Positions 52,585-56,570 of a stretch of 56,570 bases of DNA are shown one piece after another; position 1 is the stretch's first letter, and every line of letters begins with the position of its first letter. The stretch is taken from contig JAJZLS010000022.1 in assembly GCA_021803345.1 (NCBI GenBank), positions 1-56,570 of the forward strand, written 5' to 3'. The notes under the pieces were generated by a model. That model did not search any database. It had not been told where the DNA came from and saw nothing but the letters and a program-made list of their open reading frames with translations. The position numbers were made by a program, and so were the translations under genes. Source of the DNA: Actinomycetes bacterium. GTDB taxonomy: Bacteria; Actinomycetota; Acidimicrobiia; Acidimicrobiales; Acidimicrobiaceae.

Positions 52585-53967
52585 ATGGACGAGTTAAAAA
52601 ATGAAGGCCTCCTGTCGTTGTTGACCGACCGCTACGAGCTAACCATGCTGGAAGCAGCGCTCAACTCCGGGGTGGCACACAAAAAAGCATCTTTTGAAGT
52701 TTTTTCCAGAGCTCTTCCTCCTGGACGTCGTTATGGAGTCATAGCAGGCGTTGGTCGAATAGTTGATTCGATAAAGAAATTTAGATTCAGTGAAGTTGAA
52801 CTGGAATTCCTAAAAGACAATAATATTGTCGGCCAAGATACTATTGATTTCCTCACCACCTACAAATTTTCCGGTGACATCTGGGCCTACCGGGAAGGCG
52901 AAATCTATTTTCCATTTTCTCCGGTAATGAGGGTAGATGCACCGTTTGGCGAAGCAATTCTCCTGGAAACCCTGATCCTTTCGATTCTCAATTTTGACTC
53001 CGCTATTGCCTCAGCCGGTGCACGGATGATTACAGCGGCCAATGGCAGGATGCTTGTGGAAATGGGGTCAAGAAGAACCCATGAATGGTCGGCCGTCAGT
53101 GCGGCAAGGGCAGCCTATATAATTGGTTTCGCCTCCACCTCAAATCTAAAAGCAGGTCAGCTGTATGCAATACCAACCACGGGGACAATTGCTCATGCGT
53201 TCATCCTCGCCCACTCTGATGAAAAGAGTGCCTTTGAAGCACAACTCTCTTCCCAGGGAACCAATACAACCATCCTCGTCGATACCTACAACATCGAGCA
53301 AGGAATTAAAGAAGCTATATATACTGCAGGGACCTCGTTGAGTGCAGTAAGGATCGACTCTGGAAATCCCGCTGAGGAGTCGCTAAAAGCGAGAAAGCTC
53401 CTGGATTCGCTAGGCGCCACAGGCACCAAAATTATCATTTCCGGAGACTTGGACGAATATAAAATTGAGGCACTTTCGAGCAATCCCATAGACAGTTTTG
53501 GGGTTGGCACCAAACTGGTAACCGGATCTGGAGAAGCCACAGCGAACTTTGTATACAAGTTGGTAGCTATCCAAAACCATCCTTTGGATCAACGCTTGAC
53601 CCCAGTTGCAAAAAAATCCATCTCAAAATCGACTTTAGGGGGAAGAAAGTCCCCACTGCGAATTTTCGATAATAACGGATTTGCACAGGTCGAATTTCTG
53701 GACTGGCTTGATGTCGACGACGGCGGGATAGCTCAGGCAAGTCTCGATCAGGGCGATTACAAAATGTTGCAAGAAAAGGTAGTGAGCGCAGGAGCCCCAA
53801 CTGATATTGTTTCCTTGGACTCGCTTCGCCAATCACACAAAATTGCCAAAGACCAAATTGGCCCAGCCGCAATCGACCTAAGTCCAGGTCCACCTGCTAT
53901 TCCAACGGTCTTCTTAGGTCACGACGGCAAACTGGTTGAAGCGCATAACCAGTCGGCAACAAACTAA
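52585..53967 (+). CDS. pncB: Nicotinate phosphoribosyltransferase
   Basis: A 460-residue enzyme of NAD salvage, making nicotinate mononucleotide from nicotinate and PRPP. LLTDRYELTMLEAALNSGV at the start, FEVFSRALPPGRRYGV, MGSRRTHEWSAVSAARAAYIIG, the substrate strand AVRIDSGN and IISGDLDEYKIEAL are typical. The actinobacterial subtype of about 440-460 residues fits. It lies 12 bp after lgt. Confidence 0.94.
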   Translation: MDELKNEGLLSLLTDRYELTMLEAALNSGVAHKKASFEVFSRALPPGRRYGVIAGVGRIVDSIKKFRFSEVELEFLKDNNIVGQDTIDFLTTYKFSGDIWAYREGEIYFPFSPVMRVDAPFGEAILLETLILSILNFDSAIASAGARMITAANGRMLVEMGSRRTHEWSAVSAARAAYIIGFASTSNLKAGQLYAIPTTGTIAHAFILAHSDEKSAFEAQLSSQGTNTTILVDTYNIEQGIKEAIYTAGTSLSAVRIDSGNPAEESLKARKLLDSLGATGTKIIISGDLDEYKIEALSSNPIDSFGVGTKLVTGSGEATANFVYKLVAIQNHPLDQRLTPVAKKSISKSTLGGRKSPLRIFDNNGFAQVEFLDWLDVDDGGIAQASLDQGDYKMLQEKVVSAGAPTDIVSLDSLRQSHKIAKDQIGPAAIDLSPGPPAIPTVFLGHDGKLVEAHNQSATN

Positions 53968-54022
53968 CAGCATCAATCCTGACCTGGATTTTACCTACCC
54001 ACCCAAGCTTGCCTATAAACCT

Positions 54023-54901
54023 TCAGCTAAAATTTTCAAGCACATAGGTTGAAACAAGAGGCCATGATTTCTGAGCCCAGACTCCAAAATCTTTCTCGGT
54101 AAGCACCCCGAATGCAATCCTTACCTCTGGATCTATCCACAAGAAAGTGCCCGATGCGCCGAAGTGCCCATAGGTTAGTTCTGAATTTAGCCCGGAAGTC
54201 CAATGTGGAAATTTGTTGCCCCTTATCTCAAATCCCAAACCCCAGGTATTGGCATCCATCAATCCGAAACCTGGCAACACTCCAGGTAGCTGAGGTAGAT
54301 ATGGCGTCTTTGCTTGCTCTAAATAGGACATATCTACATGTGGCGTGCCCTGATAAAGTGCAATTGCCAGATTATGAAGGTCGATAATATTTCCTACCAT
54401 TCCAGCAGCCGCACCCGTACTCCCGGCTCCTGGCCAATTCTCTCCACTTACGTTGGAACCAACCATTCCTGCTGGATCCAACAACACCTCTTTTACATAC
54501 TGATCAAATCGAATACCGGATTCAACTTCAAGCCATCTAGCTAAAAACTCGAATCCGGCGCTTGAGTAAATTCTTCTGGTTCTTGGAGCTACAACTGGCT
54601 GCTGGTCAAAGATATCAACATTCGGATCCACATCAGATCCAAGCCCAGAGCTGTGGCCCATTAAATCACGAACCACGATTCTCCCTAAAAGCGTCTGATC
54701 GAGTGCAAACACTCCCTCAGACACAGCAGCCAGAAAGGCCAATGTACTAGCAATTTTAGTGACCGAAGCATAATGGAATTTTTTTGTGCGGTCCCCAAGC
54801 ATGACGGTTCTGCCAGTAGAAAAATTGACCACAAATGCTGCGAAATTAGCTACTGGCCACGAGTTAAAGTGCTCAAGCAAACCAGTTTCGAAATCAGCCA
54901 C
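54023..54901 (-). CDS. Serine hydrolase of the beta-lactamase/penicillin-binding-protein fold
   Basis: A 292-residue class C-like hydrolase. The SxxK motif is SVTK (46-49) in HYASVTKIASTLAFL and the second motif YSS in RIYSSAGFEFLARWLE. No signal peptide is seen, so it is probably cytoplasmic, as in many esterase-like relatives (EstB-type). FGHFGASGTFLWIDP-like GHFGASGTFLWID near the C-terminus is the third motif region. Esterase or peptidase activity is likely; the substrate is unknown. Confidence 0.85.
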   Translation of the reverse strand: MADFETGLLEHFNSWPVANFAAFVVNFSTGRTVMLGDRTKKFHYASVTKIASTLAFLAAVSEGVFALDQTLLGRIVVRDLMGHSSGLGSDVDPNVDIFDQQPVVAPRTRRIYSSAGFEFLARWLEVESGIRFDQYVKEVLLDPAGMVGSNVSGENWPGAGSTGAAAGMVGNIIDLHNLAIALYQGTPHVDMSYLEQAKTPYLPQLPGVLPGFGLMDANTWGLGFEIRGNKFPHWTSGLNSELTYGHFGASGTFLWIDPEVRIAFGVLTEKDFGVWAQKSWPLVSTYVLENFS

Positions 54902-55060
54902 GCTACTCCCAGATTCGAACTTTAAAGTGGGCTAGCGACAAAACTAACCCTAGCAGCTAATTCTAAGTTATTTATTATGTAAGATCCCATGCTAAGGGTA
55001 TAAAAATCCCAGAAAAGTAGACATCGATGGCTGTGCCAATTTTGGTCATTGCCCAATCAG

Positions 55061-55336
55061 CTAAATGAGGGGGTCCTCAGGCTTTCCAACTCTTGGACGG
55101 TCCTTCAGGCCAGCCAGACCCTGTTCAAAAAAACGCTTTCTCCACTTTGATACGATCTCACGATGAGTGTCTAGACGTGAAGCGATCTCATCATTTCTAA
55201 GACCCTCAGCAGCCATCAGTACTATCTTGGCACGTATAACATCACAATACGGTGACGTATAGCGACGAGCCATTTCTTCCAGTTCGTTACGCTGATCTGG
55301 GGTGAGATTCAATAGATATGGGCTTTTTCTCGTCAT
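55061..55336 (-). pseudogene. IS630-family transposase fragment (N-terminal helix-turn-helix)
   Basis: A 91-residue remnant. SPYCDVIRAKIVLMAAEGLRN, EIASRLDTHREIVSKWRKRF and GLAGLKDRPRVGKP are typical of the N-terminal DNA-binding part of IS630-like transposases, which run to about 340 residues with a DDE domain. The frame ends three codons after GKPED and no DDE sequence follows, so the element is truncated. It marks the start of a mobile region. Confidence 0.8.
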
Positions 55337-55459
55337 TATCCTCTCCATTATATGTTATAAAAAGACCAGCAAACCGCAAACTTACATGATAATATTTACG
55401 TGATCGTATTGAATAGTTTATGTAATTGCGAGCTACTTTTGATACCAGAGAGATGCTGA

Positions 55460-56239
55460 GTGAAAACAGAAGAACTTGACGGGAGAACGGAATCGATCAT
55501 AAAAGGAGTTGCCCGTTTCTGTTCTGACAACGGTCTTGGGGGTAATCCCTCCCTCCTATCTAGCCCGGAGATAATAGAGTCATATCTGAAAAGTTCAACT
55601 CTCGCCCCTTCCACTAAAGGCACCTACCGCTGGGTGCTCAGTGCCACCTTTGGCATCGATTTGAAAAAAGGCCTTTCATTTCCTGGTTCGTTAGCCCCAA
55701 AACCGTACTCTAGAGATGAAAGAGCGGAACTGGTCTCTATTGCCAACTCTCAGAACAAAGCCTGGCAGAGATATAGCGCACTTTCAATGATCGCACTTTC
55801 AATAGGTGCAGGCACCAGAGCTAGCGAGCTGCGCAGCATAAGGGGGAAAGACCTCTCTGGTGACGGCGGAAATATAACTATTTCAAACAGGGTGGTTCAG
55901 ATAAAATCACCATGGGACCGCATTCTCAGCTCACTAAAGCCAGTTGATGATGAGGAGTTCCTGTTTCATCCAAATGCCCAAAACCGCAATTCCAAGAATT
56001 TTATCAACAACTTCGCCGATAATCTTATGCGGGACCCCGGCTCGCAGAGATTCCAAGTTGCAAGGGCAAGAGCCAGCTTCATCTGCGACAGATGGAATGA
56101 AAATATATCCCTTAGAGATCTGCTTTATATAACCGGAATAGATGAAGTCGAATCACTCATCCGCTATGTGCATCTAATAGATGGAGCACCTAAGACTAAA
56201 GCCGGGCTTAGGCGCTTAGCTGCAAATGGAACTCCCTAG
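55460..56239 (+). CDS. Tyrosine-recombinase-like protein
   Basis: A 259-residue protein with a tyrosine recombinase fold. ALSIGAGTRASELRSIRGKDL carries the first catalytic Arg. The box II region reads ARARASFICDRW, where the second Arg is present but both usual His are replaced. A Tyr follows in LIRYVHL. The typical GH pair is replaced by TGI. So Arg, Arg and Tyr remain and the histidines are lost. The start is GTG at 55460. A transposase-like gene follows 2 bp after the stop. It may be a degenerate recombinase or the partner of that transposase. Confidence 0.7.
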   Translation: MKTEELDGRTESIIKGVARFCSDNGLGGNPSLLSSPEIIESYLKSSTLAPSTKGTYRWVLSATFGIDLKKGLSFPGSLAPKPYSRDERAELVSIANSQNKAWQRYSALSMIALSIGAGTRASELRSIRGKDLSGDGGNITISNRVVQIKSPWDRILSSLKPVDDEEFLFHPNAQNRNSKNFINNFADNLMRDPGSQRFQVARARASFICDRWNENISLRDLLYITGIDEVESLIRYVHLIDGAPKTKAGLRRLAANGTP

Positions 56240-56241
56240 AG

Positions 56242-56570
56242 ATGTCAAAAGACGGCCCCCTGGACCAGCTGAGTGTGCTAGATGCCGACAGAGTCCAATT
56301 AGCCATCTCACTTATAGAGGGGTCAGAAGAAGTACTGAAGCTGGAAGAATCACTCAAGCGACATACCGGCAGACCCCGTTCACTTTCGGTAAAGGCAATC
56401 CTTAGCGCTCTTCTGCTGTTGGCTCTGGATGATCGGCCACTTATTTTGAAATCAGTGACGGAACTTCTCTACTTCGGGCTCACACCAGGCCAGAAAGAGA
56501 GGCTGGGAGTTGTGGGCAGGCCAAAGGATTATGGGCAATTTCTTGCCTTCTATAGAAGAGTTCGCTATAT
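56242..56570 (+). CDS. Partial transposase-like protein, open to the window edge
   Basis: The frame begins at the ATG at 56242, two bases after the recombinase stop, and runs off the window (109 codons visible). It contains HTGRPRSLSVKAILSALLLL, ALDDRPLILKSVTELLYFGL and FYRRVRY. I recall this pattern from the N-terminal part of an actinobacterial transposase-like family; its DDE residues would lie beyond the edge. The spacing suggests translational coupling to the recombinase. Confidence 0.65.
   Translation, partial: MSKDGPLDQLSVLDADRVQLAISLIEGSEEVLKLEESLKRHTGRPRSLSVKAILSALLLLALDDRPLILKSVTELLYFGLTPGQKERLGVVGRPKDYGQFLAFYRRVRY

Overview
The window looks like a chromosome segment from an actinobacterium, most likely of the class Acidimicrobiia (Acidithrix/Ferrimicrobium-like). 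The reasons are a mycothiol-type maleylpyruvate isomerase family protein, a homodimeric AceE, a SufBCD/SufS/SufU iron-sulfur system, an SCO4848-like small membrane protein, actinobacterial CitE and MaoC proteins of the ethylmalonyl-CoA pathway, and frequent GTG/TTG starts. The base composition is balanced to slightly AT-rich, low for an actinobacterium. This placement is inferred from family resemblance; there is no rRNA in the window.

Layout. The left edge (1-562) holds the start of a small reading frame of the type that precedes group II intron reverse transcriptases, and one 37-bp CRISPR-type repeat standing alone. Positions 563-6963 are a leftward block: a fused heterodimeric ABC exporter with a small membrane protein, an aldo/keto reductase, a type-2 3-hydroxyacyl-CoA dehydrogenase and RNase HI. 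Next come aceE (7201-9927), an HhH-GPD protein overlapping thiE, an alpha/beta hydrolase, an acyl-CoA dehydrogenase, an MBL hydrolase and a nitroreductase. Positions 15147-17626 are sufC-sufS-sufU. After a secreted phosphodiester-glycosidase-like protein and a two-component system comes a leftward sufD-Rieske-sufC2 operon (21795-24117). Positions 24325-29590 hold a dienoyl-CoA-isomerase-like protein, a Cys-rich small protein and an HtrA/response regulator/histidine kinase cluster. sufB stands alone at 30652-32052. Positions 32376-37803 are oligopeptidase B, a RodZ-C-like membrane protein, a sugar epimerase, a flavin reductase and a second MBL hydrolase. Positions 38019-43408 contain three proteins of the ethylmalonyl-CoA pathway type (MaoC hydratase, methylsuccinyl-CoA-dehydrogenase-like Mcd, malyl-CoA lyase). 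Positions 43476-54901 are housekeeping and unknown genes (DUF885 peptidase, dienelactone hydrolase, fumC, NlpC/P60 hydrolase, quinone reductase, lgt, pncB, a beta-lactamase-fold hydrolase) and one SDR gene interrupted by an in-frame stop. From 54902 to the right edge the region is mobile: an IS630 transposase fragment, a tyrosine-recombinase-like gene and the start of a transposase-like gene.

The most coherent new signal is regulatory. The three separated suf loci share one upstream motif, ATAGGARTAAT. At sufB it forms a perfect 28-bp palindrome, at sufC-sufS-sufU an inverted repeat with the same CCTAT-N4-ATAGG core, and at sufD a half-site. This suggests one regulator coordinating the dispersed iron-sulfur assembly genes. 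Other points worth following are the solitary CRISPR repeat next to an apparent group II intron, the recombinase/transposase pair at the right end, the two divergent SufC paralogues, the amber-interrupted SDR, and a 15-bp tandem duplication over the lgt ribosome binding site. No tRNA, rRNA or convincing riboswitch was found.
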